Source of the DNA: Clostridiales bacterium
GTDB lineage: Bacteria > Bacillota > Clostridia > Christensenellales > Aristaeellaceae
Reading direction: 5' to 3'
Length of the DNA: 29,466 nucleotides
NCBI GenBank assembly: GCA_012522875.1
Contig: JAAYJP010000097.1
Location: forward strand, 1 to 29,466
Shown here one piece after another: positions 1-6,531 of this stretch (the first letter of the stretch is position 1; every line of letters begins with the position of its first letter). The position numbers and the translations under genes were made by a program. The notes under the pieces were generated by a model. That model ran no database searches, had not been told where the DNA came from, and saw nothing but the letters and a program-made list of their open reading frames with translations.

Positions 1-719
1 CCCGCGCCGTAGCCTTGGGTCTCAGCAAACTGCGTATCGCCCACTTTCAGGGCGCTGATGGTACCATCGTCCTTCACCGTAACAAACACCGCCACCGGCC
101 CAGCAAAACCCTTCTGGTTTGCTGTATATGTGGTTCCTTCTGCCACAGGAATCTCCGGTTCCTGGGGATTAAGCATATCAGATACCTGACGCGCAATACG
201 GTTGACACCCCCGGCTACCGCGTTTGTAGTGATGGTAGCGGCAGAGATAGCGTCAACGGAAGATTCCGTCTTGGGATCTGAAGCTTTGACTACCCGCACA
301 GGCGATACCTTATTGGCAAACTGCCTTGTAAAAGCGGTTTCCCGGGCTTTGGCACCCAGACCTGCAGTTTCTGAGAAGGAAGCACCCCCAACATTCACCC
401 CTTGAATGATGCCGTTTTCATTCACACCAGCAATGACATCAATGGGTCCGCCATAGCCGTTCACCGTGACCTTGCCCACATAACCCAGGGTTTCCCCACC
501 AGCCGTGCCAGCAAAAAGCTCCACGCCGGTTTCATCCTGCAAGGCGATGGCCTCAAAGATCTCAGCCGCCGGCAGCACTTCCTGCTTGGCTTTAGCTTCC
601 GCCTGAAGCGTTTGGTTCAGGATGGGCTCCTTGGTGACTTCATTGGTCAGGGACAGGCTAAAACCTGCTGCCAATGTAATAAGCCCCAGTACCAGCCAAG
701 CCGCGAGTTTTTTTCTCAT
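1..719 (-). CDS. RnfG-like FMN-binding protein, 3' end cut by window edge
   Basis: Reading starts at the ATG at 719, behind GGGAGG about 10 nt upstream, and stays open for 239 codons to the window edge, so the C terminus is missing. Residues 5-22 form a hydrophobic signal or anchor segment after MRKK. An FMN_bind domain covers about 75-170 and holds the motif DAISAATIT (156-164). In RnfG/NqrC proteins the last threonine of the S-x-A-T-x-T motif, here T164, carries FMN attached through a phosphoester bond by ApbE. A second FMN_bind-like repeat begins near residue 199 (GFAGPVAVFVTV, then ET-x-GYG) and is cut off. Rnf complexes couple ferredoxin oxidation to ion pumping with NAD; RnfG is the subunit with the covalent flavin outside the membrane. 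The gene follows an FAD synthetase by 37 nt and not rnfC/rnfD, so a stand-alone electron-transfer flavoprotein is an alternative. The FMN-binding nature is firm; the rnfG name is tentative. Confidence 0.75.
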   Translation of the reverse strand, partial: MRKKLAAWLVLGLITLAAGFSLSLTNEVTKEPILNQTLQAEAKAKQEVLPAAEIFEAIALQDETGVELFAGTAGGETLGYVGKVTVNGYGGPIDVIAGVNENGIIQGVNVGGASFSETAGLGAKARETAFTRQFANKVSPVRVVKASDPKTESSVDAISAATITTNAVAGGVNRIARQVSDMLNPQEPEIPVAEGTTYTANQKGFAGPVAVFVTVKDDGTISALKVGDTQFAETQGYGA

Positions 720-756
720 GCCTTGATTATCCTCCCTGCATACACCCTTAATGATT

Positions 757-1359
757 TTATATACTCTTTACCCGTTCTTCCATGGCCTTCCCGACTGGCC
801 TGCCCAGCATCTGAGCGGCCAGTTCCGGGTCGTCTTTCAGGATGGCCTGGCGAATCGCAGTGCTGGAAACCAAAATGCCCGAAGATGTTGTTACTGGTGA
901 AATGACGCTAAGTTCCATTCCATATGACTTGCAGAAGGCTCGCAGCTCATTGGGACCCGAGTCCGCACCGTGCCCGAAGCGGTGATTGAATCCTGCCACC
1001 ACATGCTTCGCGTTAAGCTTTCCAGAAACGATATCCCGGATAAAAGCTTGTCCGCTCATATGGGCAATTCTTTCATTGAAGCGATCAACCGCTGTGGCAT
1101 CCGCGTAGAAGAACTTGAATAAATCCAGTTTATCCTGCAATGTGGTCAACTCCGGAACCATCGCTTTCTGGTTTAAAAAATTGACAGGCAGGGTATCATA
1201 GCAATGCACGCAAAGCGTGAGGTTTTTTTTCAAGGCGATGCGTTTGCCTTCCAATAATAATTGCTGGTGTCCCAGATGGACGCCATCAAACATCCCAAGA
1301 CAGACCACGGTTTCTGTTTCCAGTTGTTTGTCCAGTCGGTCGAGCCAATACACTTCCAT
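757..1359 (-). CDS. ribF: FAD synthetase (FMN adenylyltransferase), RibF N-terminal domain only
   Basis: This 200-residue protein matches the nucleotidyltransferase half of RibF, which makes FAD from FMN and ATP in the cytosol. The family signatures are visible: GMFDGVHLGH at 22-31 (the HxGH nucleotide-binding motif), GFNHRFGHG at 123-131, and VSSTAIRQAI at 164-173. Normal bifunctional RibF is about 300-315 residues. This one stops just after LGRP (185-188), where the riboflavin kinase domain would begin, so it should not make FMN from riboflavin. Start ATG is at 1359 behind a modest AGGCGGG. A strong promoter lies upstream at 1412-1440. The RnfG-like gene follows after 37 nt. ApbE uses FAD as the FMN donor for covalent flavinylation, so a local FAD supply fits this neighbour; that link is inference. 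A complete ribF is probably elsewhere in the genome. Confidence 0.85.
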   Translation of the reverse strand: MEVYWLDRLDKQLETETVVCLGMFDGVHLGHQQLLLEGKRIALKKNLTLCVHCYDTLPVNFLNQKAMVPELTTLQDKLDLFKFFYADATAVDRFNERIAHMSGQAFIRDIVSGKLNAKHVVAGFNHRFGHGADSGPNELRAFCKSYGMELSVISPVTTSSGILVSSTAIRQAILKDDPELAAQMLGRPVGKAMEERVKSI

Positions 1360-1411
1360 AAAAAAACCCGCCTATCCCCTCAATCAGAATAGCGATAACA
1401 GAACGCACAAA

Positions 1412-1440
1412 ATACTATCACGCCCCGCTTGTCATGTCAA
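1412..1440 (-). promoter_or_regulatory. Sigma-A-type promoter for ribF-rnfG-like operon
   Basis: On the minus strand there is a perfect -35 TTGACA (1440-1435), a 17-nt spacer and -10 TAGTAT (1417-1412). The ribF ATG follows about 50 nt downstream of the -10. This is the only good promoter seen upstream of the two flavin genes. Confidence 0.75.
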
Positions 1441-1482
1441 CCGAGGACACATGATTAATGGAGAATTCCAAGGGTTATTGAT

Positions 1483-1803
1483 GTGCAGCAGACTAAAGTC
1501 CAGTTCACGGCCGAGGGTAAGGTGGTTGACCTTCCCGAAACACTGAAAACTAAAATGGAACTTGGCCCGGATTATGGTATGCTCAAGGCCAGCCCCATAG
1601 GCAAAGAGTGGTTCGAGCAGGCTGAGGCATTTTCCGCATACTGCGTCGGAAAGACCCCTGAGGAAGTGCTGGGGATGGCCACGAAAGTCAAGGATGACAA
1701 TCATCCCGCCGTTCCCGATGTCGCCGACCTGGCAACCTCTGTGACCATGGATGTCAGTGATTTTCTTGAAGCCCTTGGGAAAGCCGCTGCCAACGCCAAA
1801 TAG
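1483..1803 (+). CDS. Small FMN-associated-family protein, probably 5'-truncated
   Basis: This is a 106-residue ORF from a GTG at 1483, with AAGGG 8 nt upstream. It contains DYGMLKASPIGKEWFEQA (about 29-46), CVGKTPEEV and LATSVTMDVSDF. From memory, these resemble the C-terminal half of secreted clostridial proteins that have a signal peptide and often occur with FMN_bind domains. No signal peptide is present here. The reading frame is also open upstream of the GTG (codons for RVID, 1471-1482), and that stretch still resembles the longer family (pattern VID-x-xQTKV), until a TAA at 1456-1458. I infer that the 5' part has been lost and that the ORF is either a remnant or a re-started short gene. 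It lies divergent from the flavin genes and has its own terminator, but no good promoter. It could equally be a real short cytosolic protein. Confidence 0.55.
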   Translation: MQQTKVQFTAEGKVVDLPETLKTKMELGPDYGMLKASPIGKEWFEQAEAFSAYCVGKTPEEVLGMATKVKDDNHPAVPDVADLATSVTMDVSDFLEALGKAAANAK

Positions 1804-1824
1804 TCTTTCCAAACAGGTTAATTG

Positions 1825-1854
1825 GAACCGCCGTGCACACAGCGGTTCTTTTTT
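1825..1854 (+). terminator. Rho-independent terminator after the 106-residue ORF
   Basis: GAACCGC (1825-1831) pairs perfectly with GCGGTTC (1842-1848) across a 10-nt loop and is followed by six T residues (1849-1854). It starts 21 nt after the stop codon. Confidence 0.85.
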
Positions 1855-2113
1855 GTTATTTCCTTAGAGTGTATACGCTCAACAGGATGACTAATATGAT
1901 AGTTCAGCCTGGCAGGCTGAAGAAGGAGCAGCCACAGCAATCGCCTGGTAAAAGCAGCGATGCGAAGGCGCAGCAAGCCTTATCTCATCGAATCATATTG
2001 GATTTAGCATCATGTAACCCTGGAAGGGAAATGCTGCTTTGTATGATGCTCCATGGTGCTTTTCAACGGCAGATGCTTGCCCAATGCATCAAAACCTGCG
2101 CCATATTCAGCCT
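1855..2113. other. 259-nt non-coding gap after ftsK, with a 19-nt dyad
   Basis: I recognise no gene here. The gap lies between the plus-strand terminator and the end of ftsK on the minus strand. The one clear structure is the perfect inverted repeat TTCAGCCTGGCAGGCTGAA at 1903-1921 (8-bp arms, 3-nt centre). Neither side has a good T run, so it is not a typical terminator. Minus-strand frames hold only short peptides broken by stops. It may be decayed sequence or the 3' untranslated end of the ftsK transcript. Confidence 0.5.
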
Positions 2114-4870
2114 TTACAACTCTGACTGTTCCAAATACATAGTATACTGCTCGCGGGTCATCAGGGTCTTTCTTGCCTTGGTTCCTTCGTTGCCTGAGAT
2201 GATACCTCGCCGGTCCATCTCATCAATGAGGCGCCCTGCCCGCGCATAACCGACCCGTAACACGCGCTGGAGCATGCTGATGGACATCTGGCCCGCTTCC
2301 ACCGCCATCTCGATAGCCTGGGGCAGCAGTTCATCAAAGCCTTCCTCCCCTCCCCCATCATCATCTCCCGCGCTGCTGCCGGCTGTTTGGTCCTGTTTCT
2401 CGATATGCTCCATAATATCCAGGTTATAATCGGCTTTATTGCGGCTTTTAATATATTCAACTGTCTGTTCAACATCCCGGTCGCTCACAAAGCAGCCCTG
2501 GACGCGAACCGGCTCCCGGATGTTTCCGCGAAACAGCATGTCACCATATCCCAGAAGCTTCTCTGCCCCCTGGGCATCCAGGATGGTCTTGCTGTCAAAA
2601 GGTGAACTGACCCGAAAGGCGATTCGCCCGGGAATATTGGCCTTAATAACGCCTGTGATGATGTTTACGCTGGGGCGCTGGGTGGCCAGGATCAGGCAGA
2701 TGCCGGCCGCTCTGGCCTTGGCCGTGATGCGCTTGATATGATCCTCTATTATCTTGCCGGAGGTGGTCATCAGATCGGACATCTCATCCACCACCAGCAC
2801 AATGCGCGGAAGCGGCTCCTCATCCGGTCCCAGCTTCTTATTGTAGGCATCCAGGTTTCTGACGCCAGCCTTCTGCATGGTCTGGTAGCGTTCGTCCATC
2901 TCCTGGCACACCCAATCAAGCGCCATGGTGGCTTTCTTGGCGTCAGATATGACCGGCAGCAACAGATGCGGGACATCGTTATAAGGCTGCAGCTCCACAA
3001 ACTTCGGGTCAATCAGGATCAGCCTTACCTGACGGGGCGAAGCCCTGTAGAGAATGCTGCAGATGATGCTGTTGATGCATACTGATTTTCCGCTGCCGGT
3101 GGCGCCTGCAATCAACAGGTGAGGCATGTCCATCAGTTCCGCCAGAATGGGAGCGCCGGTAATATCCTTGCCAAGCGCTACGGTGGTGGGTGAAGAGATT
3201 TCCCTCATTCTGGGTGAGTTGAGCACTTCGCTTAAGAAGACAGTGGAAGTGGTATTATTGGAGACCTCAAGTCCCACAAAGGACGTGCCGGGAATGGGGA
3301 TTTCCGCCCGGATATCCCCCTTGGCCTTCAGCTCAATGGTGAGGTTATCCATGACACTTCTGAGCTTGCTGACATTAACGCCTTCTGCCAGGCGAATCGC
3401 GAAACGTGTCACAGTCGGCCCGTGGGTGATATGGTGCAGCTGGGCCGGGATGGAGAAACTGTTGAGCGTCTCAATGAGCCGATTGGCCTTGGCCTGGTCC
3501 TCCTCTGTGGTATCCGCAACATTTGCCTCCGGCGGCAGGGCCAACAGCCGCATGGGTGGCGCCTGATACTCATCCATGATGAACTTCACTTGCCTGGGCT
3601 TTGTTTCCCGCGCTGTGCCATCCAGTTTCCTTTCCTTTTCCGGCAAAGACTGTCGGGTAGGGATTGTCACCCTTTCCCCGCTGGGCTCAACCGCCATACC
3701 GGTAAGGACAGGCTGTGGATCATTTCTTGTTTTTGGGGCGGGAGCCGGGGCAGGCTGTGCCTCTGCTTCCTTAACAATTTGCGGCGGAGTTGCAAGCGGT
3801 GCCTCAACCAGGCGTGTTGCCTCCGCTTCCGGTTCCGTAATAGAAGTTTCAATGGGCAATACTGTTTCCGGCTTGACGCCTGTTACAGGAGCCCCCGGTT
3901 TTGCATGAAGCGCGCTGGCTCCCGTAGCCGGGCGAACGGCCGGCTCCTGACTAATCCAGAGGTCTGCAGGAGGCTGTGCAATAAAATCATTGGCATCCGC
4001 ACCATCATCATATTGCGGAGCATCCTGTGCCTGATAGGATGCGGCTGGCCAATCGGCGAATACAGCTGTCTCCGGAACATCCGCAGACAGTGCCGCATTG
4101 TCGGCCTCAGGTTCAATGCCCGTTGGTACGGAGTCAAAATGATACGGCTCCCTGGGTATTTGAAAAGCGGGTTCGGATACGACAGAGGGTCCCTGTTGTG
4201 TGCTTTTATCGTCAGCCTTGGACTGGCGCTGGGCAGCCCTGTATGCCAAACGTTGGGCAAATGCCACCGGGTTTGTGCGTAAAAGGAGGAATAACAGCCC
4301 AATGACCGCAATGATCAGGAGTGTCACGGCCCCACCCCGCCCCAGGGCAGACCAGAAAGGGAAAGCCAGGAGCATCCCCAATGCGCCGCCTCCCGGGATT
4401 AGCGCTGCACCCGCGAAGTGCCCGTTGTACTGCAGATAAGCGGTGGCGATGTAATCCCCCATACTGTCAGGATTTGCGCTGCGGCGGTAATTGAGGTTGA
4501 TGTTGCGCACATAATCCATCAGGTCCCGATAACCGTCGACACCTGTGAGCAGCGTAATCAGCGCTGCAACACATGCCAGCAGGATGCTGGCAACCACAAA
4601 GGGATAGAAACTCACATACCGCTTGGATGAAACGCAGGCAGCGCTGCCCCAGGCCATAGCCATCACCGGTACTGCCCAATGGAGGCTGCCGCCCAGCCCG
4701 AACGCAGCGTTCTTGAATACCTGAAGGGAAGCAGCGGAAGTCTGAAGGATCAGGCCCAGCAGGGTGAGAAAACCAAATAATAGCATCAAGCATCCCAATA
4801 CCAGCAGCACCGGCCCTCCACGGTCCGTTGATTGGATGGTCTGTTTGGATTTTTTCTTTGTGACAGACAA
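2114..4870 (-). CDS. ftsK: FtsK/SpoIIIE-family DNA translocase
   Basis: This 918-residue ATP-driven motor moves chromosomal DNA through the closing division or sporulation septum. The N-terminal part has about four membrane segments (roughly 20-44, 65-80, 90-110 and 160-200). A Pro/Ala/Glu-rich linker follows (about 210-430), then the alpha/beta motor. Walker A is GATGSGKS at 589-596, with the later LILIDPK and LVVDEMSDL strands. The last ~70 residues form the winged-helix gamma domain (MSISMLQRVLRVGYARAGRLI region) that reads DNA polarity signals. The start is TTG at 4870: no other start codon lies between it and the in-frame stop upstream, and GGCGGAG just upstream overlaps the end of the preceding gene. 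The gap to that gene is only 2 nt, so the two are co-translated. FtsK versus SpoIIIE cannot be decided from sequence alone. Confidence 0.95.
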   Translation of the reverse strand: MSVTKKKSKQTIQSTDRGGPVLLVLGCLMLLFGFLTLLGLILQTSAASLQVFKNAAFGLGGSLHWAVPVMAMAWGSAACVSSKRYVSFYPFVVASILLACVAALITLLTGVDGYRDLMDYVRNINLNYRRSANPDSMGDYIATAYLQYNGHFAGAALIPGGGALGMLLAFPFWSALGRGGAVTLLIIAVIGLLFLLLRTNPVAFAQRLAYRAAQRQSKADDKSTQQGPSVVSEPAFQIPREPYHFDSVPTGIEPEADNAALSADVPETAVFADWPAASYQAQDAPQYDDGADANDFIAQPPADLWISQEPAVRPATGASALHAKPGAPVTGVKPETVLPIETSITEPEAEATRLVEAPLATPPQIVKEAEAQPAPAPAPKTRNDPQPVLTGMAVEPSGERVTIPTRQSLPEKERKLDGTARETKPRQVKFIMDEYQAPPMRLLALPPEANVADTTEEDQAKANRLIETLNSFSIPAQLHHITHGPTVTRFAIRLAEGVNVSKLRSVMDNLTIELKAKGDIRAEIPIPGTSFVGLEVSNNTTSTVFLSEVLNSPRMREISSPTTVALGKDITGAPILAELMDMPHLLIAGATGSGKSVCINSIICSILYRASPRQVRLILIDPKFVELQPYNDVPHLLLPVISDAKKATMALDWVCQEMDERYQTMQKAGVRNLDAYNKKLGPDEEPLPRIVLVVDEMSDLMTTSGKIIEDHIKRITAKARAAGICLILATQRPSVNIITGVIKANIPGRIAFRVSSPFDSKTILDAQGAEKLLGYGDMLFRGNIREPVRVQGCFVSDRDVEQTVEYIKSRNKADYNLDIMEHIEKQDQTAGSSAGDDDGGGEEGFDELLPQAIEMAVEAGQMSISMLQRVLRVGYARAGRLIDEMDRRGIISGNEGTKARKTLMTREQYTMYLEQSEL

Positions 4871-4872
4871 GC

Positions 4873-6060
4873 TTACTCCGCCTTTTCCCGGTCAAGCCAT
4901 ATAGCACTCAGTATATTGTTATTATCCGTAAAAAACTGGATTACGGCGTCCGGGTACTGATAAGCCATCATTGTACCTTCAGGAACGCCGTAAAATTCGG
5001 CAGCTTCCTGGCTTAATGGGAAGTTGCCCGCAGGTTCTCCCATGACACTGATCATTTCTTCAATGGAGGTGTGGCCCGTAAGCAGCCCAAATAGGTTCAG
5101 GCGTCTGCTGAGAAGCCCGGTGACTTTCCGTCCGTCCCTTGAAATTAACACCGTACCGCGAAAACGGTCGTCTTCCAGCTGATACTTCTCTCCTGTCACA
5201 AAAACCTCCGGATCATGCAACAATGGGTACATCTCAAGCATATGTCCCAAATCATCACCCAGAGCAATCGGGAAGCCGGGAAGGATTCCCGATTGAGCCG
5301 CGGCATCAATCAGGTTCTTGCTTTCACCCGTAATATTCAGGCCTTTTAGCAGATCAAGGCCCGCCAACAGGCCATCCTCTGCCAACCGAAGCAGACCCTC
5401 CAGCTCATGATATTGAAAATGAACAAACGCGCTCTTTCCCGACAGCCACACCATGCTGTTCTCCGGGTAGAAGAAACTGATACCGCTTTCTGTCAACAGA
5501 AAGCGTTCAAGCGGGAAAGGAAAAAGGTTTCCTGTGTCGAGATAGTTTGACAATTCCCCGGCCAGCTGATCTTCCAGTTTTTCTTCAATATCAGCCCGGG
5601 CCATCTTACAGTCCAAAAACAAATTTTCACAGCGCACAAGCTGCCCGGTTGAAAGGCTGAACACCAAGGGTGTGTAGCGGTGTGACGGCGGGCCAAAGCC
5701 TAGATTTCCCTGGGCCTCAATCAAAACCGAGAAGAGGCCTTGTCCCTGTGATGACGGCAGGAATAACGCTGTTGAGGAAACGCGGAGGTTTCCGGGCATA
5801 GCTGATGAGAATGTGGCCAGGGCATCCAGATAACCCTGTACACCGCCCAGATCCATAACAGCCTGATTGATGCTGTCCTGCACAAAAGCATTGGCGAACT
5901 CAATCAGCCTGGGATAAATAACCTGCCCCCCGGGGGCTTCTTCGCTTACCATCCTGACGGCACCCTCCTCAGGTTCCAGTGCCATGATGGGTACCGACAC
6001 GAATATGAGTGAAATCATACAAAACAAGAGGACGGCGCGGTGTAGAATGGACGTATACAT
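4873..6060 (-). CDS. Secreted DUF3298/RsiV-like protein of unknown function
   Basis: This 395-residue protein starts at ATG 6060 behind a strong AAGGAGG with 6-nt spacing. A signal peptide (about 1-27, ending PIMA) sends it outside the membrane. The middle part (about 90-235) has the RsiV/PdaC-type DUF3298 layout: a strand with YTPLVFSLSTGQLV, an acidic LFLDC turn, an amphipathic helix, then GISFFYPENS and a terminal FHYHEL-like strand (here FQYHEL). The C-terminal ~120 residues (from about 275) resemble DUF4309-type small beta domains, with MISVMGEP and a final FTDNNNILSAIWL. Family members include extracellular parts of anti-sigma factors and lysozyme-binding or deacetylase-associated modules. 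No catalytic motif is visible here. It shares a promoter with ftsK and ends 2 nt before it, which suggests a role linked to envelope or division, but that is inference. Confidence 0.6.
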   Translation of the reverse strand: MYTSILHRAVLLFCMISLIFVSVPIMALEPEEGAVRMVSEEAPGGQVIYPRLIEFANAFVQDSINQAVMDLGGVQGYLDALATFSSAMPGNLRVSSTALFLPSSQGQGLFSVLIEAQGNLGFGPPSHRYTPLVFSLSTGQLVRCENLFLDCKMARADIEEKLEDQLAGELSNYLDTGNLFPFPLERFLLTESGISFFYPENSMVWLSGKSAFVHFQYHELEGLLRLAEDGLLAGLDLLKGLNITGESKNLIDAAAQSGILPGFPIALGDDLGHMLEMYPLLHDPEVFVTGEKYQLEDDRFRGTVLISRDGRKVTGLLSRRLNLFGLLTGHTSIEEMISVMGEPAGNFPLSQEAAEFYGVPEGTMMAYQYPDAVIQFFTDNNNILSAIWLDREKAE

Positions 6061-6098
6061 GCTGATCCTCCTTAAAACAAATGGAATTTCTTACTCCC

Positions 6099-6127
6099 AT
6101 TCTATCCGAAAGAAGGAAATGTTGCAA
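6099..6127 (-). promoter_or_regulatory. Sigma-A-type promoter for DUF3298-ftsK operon
   Basis: On the minus strand there is -35 TTGCAA (6127-6122), a 17-nt spacer and -10 TAGAAT (6104-6099), about 38 nt before the start codon at 6060. The -35 lies inside the dyad at 6119-6138. Confidence 0.6.
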
Positions 6128-6138
6128 GATTGCAACAT
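6119..6138. promoter_or_regulatory. Dyad ATGTTGCAAGATTGCAACAT: candidate operator or dut-end hairpin
   Basis: This inverted repeat has two perfect 9-bp arms around a 2-nt centre. It covers the -35 of the downstream operon, as expected of a repressor site. It is also the first hairpin after the dUTPase stop (6154), and on the minus strand it is followed by the pyrimidine-rich TTTCCTTCTTT, so it could act as a weak terminator of the rpsO-pnp operon. A 2-nt loop disfavours an RNA hairpin of full length and slightly favours the DNA operator reading. Confidence 0.45.
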
Positions 6139-6153
6139 CTGTTCACCAAACGG

Positions 6154-6531
6154 TTATGATTCGCCCAGTTTATAGCCTGGCTTATCCACCTCTCCGGTCT
6201 GCCGGCCAAAATTAACCTTGTTTTTCTTCAGGTAACGAGCGTACAGGTCTTCGGCATCCATGCCTGCATTCAAACAAAGACTTATGAAAAAGTGAAGTAT
6301 ATCCACCAGTTCCTCCTTCAGCGCGTCTTCATTTACAGGGCGTGCATTCTTCCACCATTTGTAGTTGGTCTCCTCCAGCATTTCTGCCAGTTCGCACATC
6401 AGCGCAAGAGTATGCCTCTGCATCCACTCTTCGGGGCGGATATGGCCCAGTTGCCTCTCCTTGATGACACTGTCATTGAAAGCCTTTTGCAAATCAAATA
6501 TTTCTACAAGCTTGTCCATTTTTCCCCTCAT
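6154..6531 (-). CDS. dut: All-alpha dimeric dUTPase (MazG-like superfamily)
   Basis: This 125-residue protein hydrolyses dUTP to dUMP and pyrophosphate, keeping uracil out of DNA and feeding dTMP synthesis. It has the superfamily metal-binding helix pairs: ExxE at E47/E50 (CELAEM) and ExxD at E74/D77 (EELVDILHFF). The KWWK segment and the C-terminal YLKKNKVNFGRQ-x-GY region are typical of dUTPase_2 proteins. It is unrelated to the trimeric beta-type dUTPase. The ATG at 6531 overlaps the stop of the M16 peptidase by 4 nt (ATGA). A second ATG at 6519 has GAGGGG just upstream and gives the more family-like start MDKLVEIFDLQK; either start is possible. A related nucleotide pyrophosphatase of another specificity is the main alternative. 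Confidence 0.85.
   Translation of the reverse strand: MRGKMDKLVEIFDLQKAFNDSVIKERQLGHIRPEEWMQRHTLALMCELAEMLEETNYKWWKNARPVNEDALKEELVDILHFFISLCLNAGMDAEDLYARYLKKNKVNFGRQTGEVDKPGYKLGES

Noticed and set aside
1430..1458. Plus-strand promoter TTGTCA-N17-GATTAA for the 106-residue ORF
   Set aside because: The -10 matches only about half of consensus, so the site cannot be supported; it overlaps the good minus-strand promoter.
1833..2249. 138-residue plus-strand ORF across the gap and the ftsK 3' end
   Set aside because: It begins inside a terminator, has no ribosome binding site or recognisable domain, and overlaps ftsK on the opposite strand.
3422..4282. 286-residue plus-strand ORF opposite the ftsK linker
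   Set aside because: Antisense of a Pro/Ala-rich coding region; composition is rich in Cys, Arg and Trp as in typical shadow frames.
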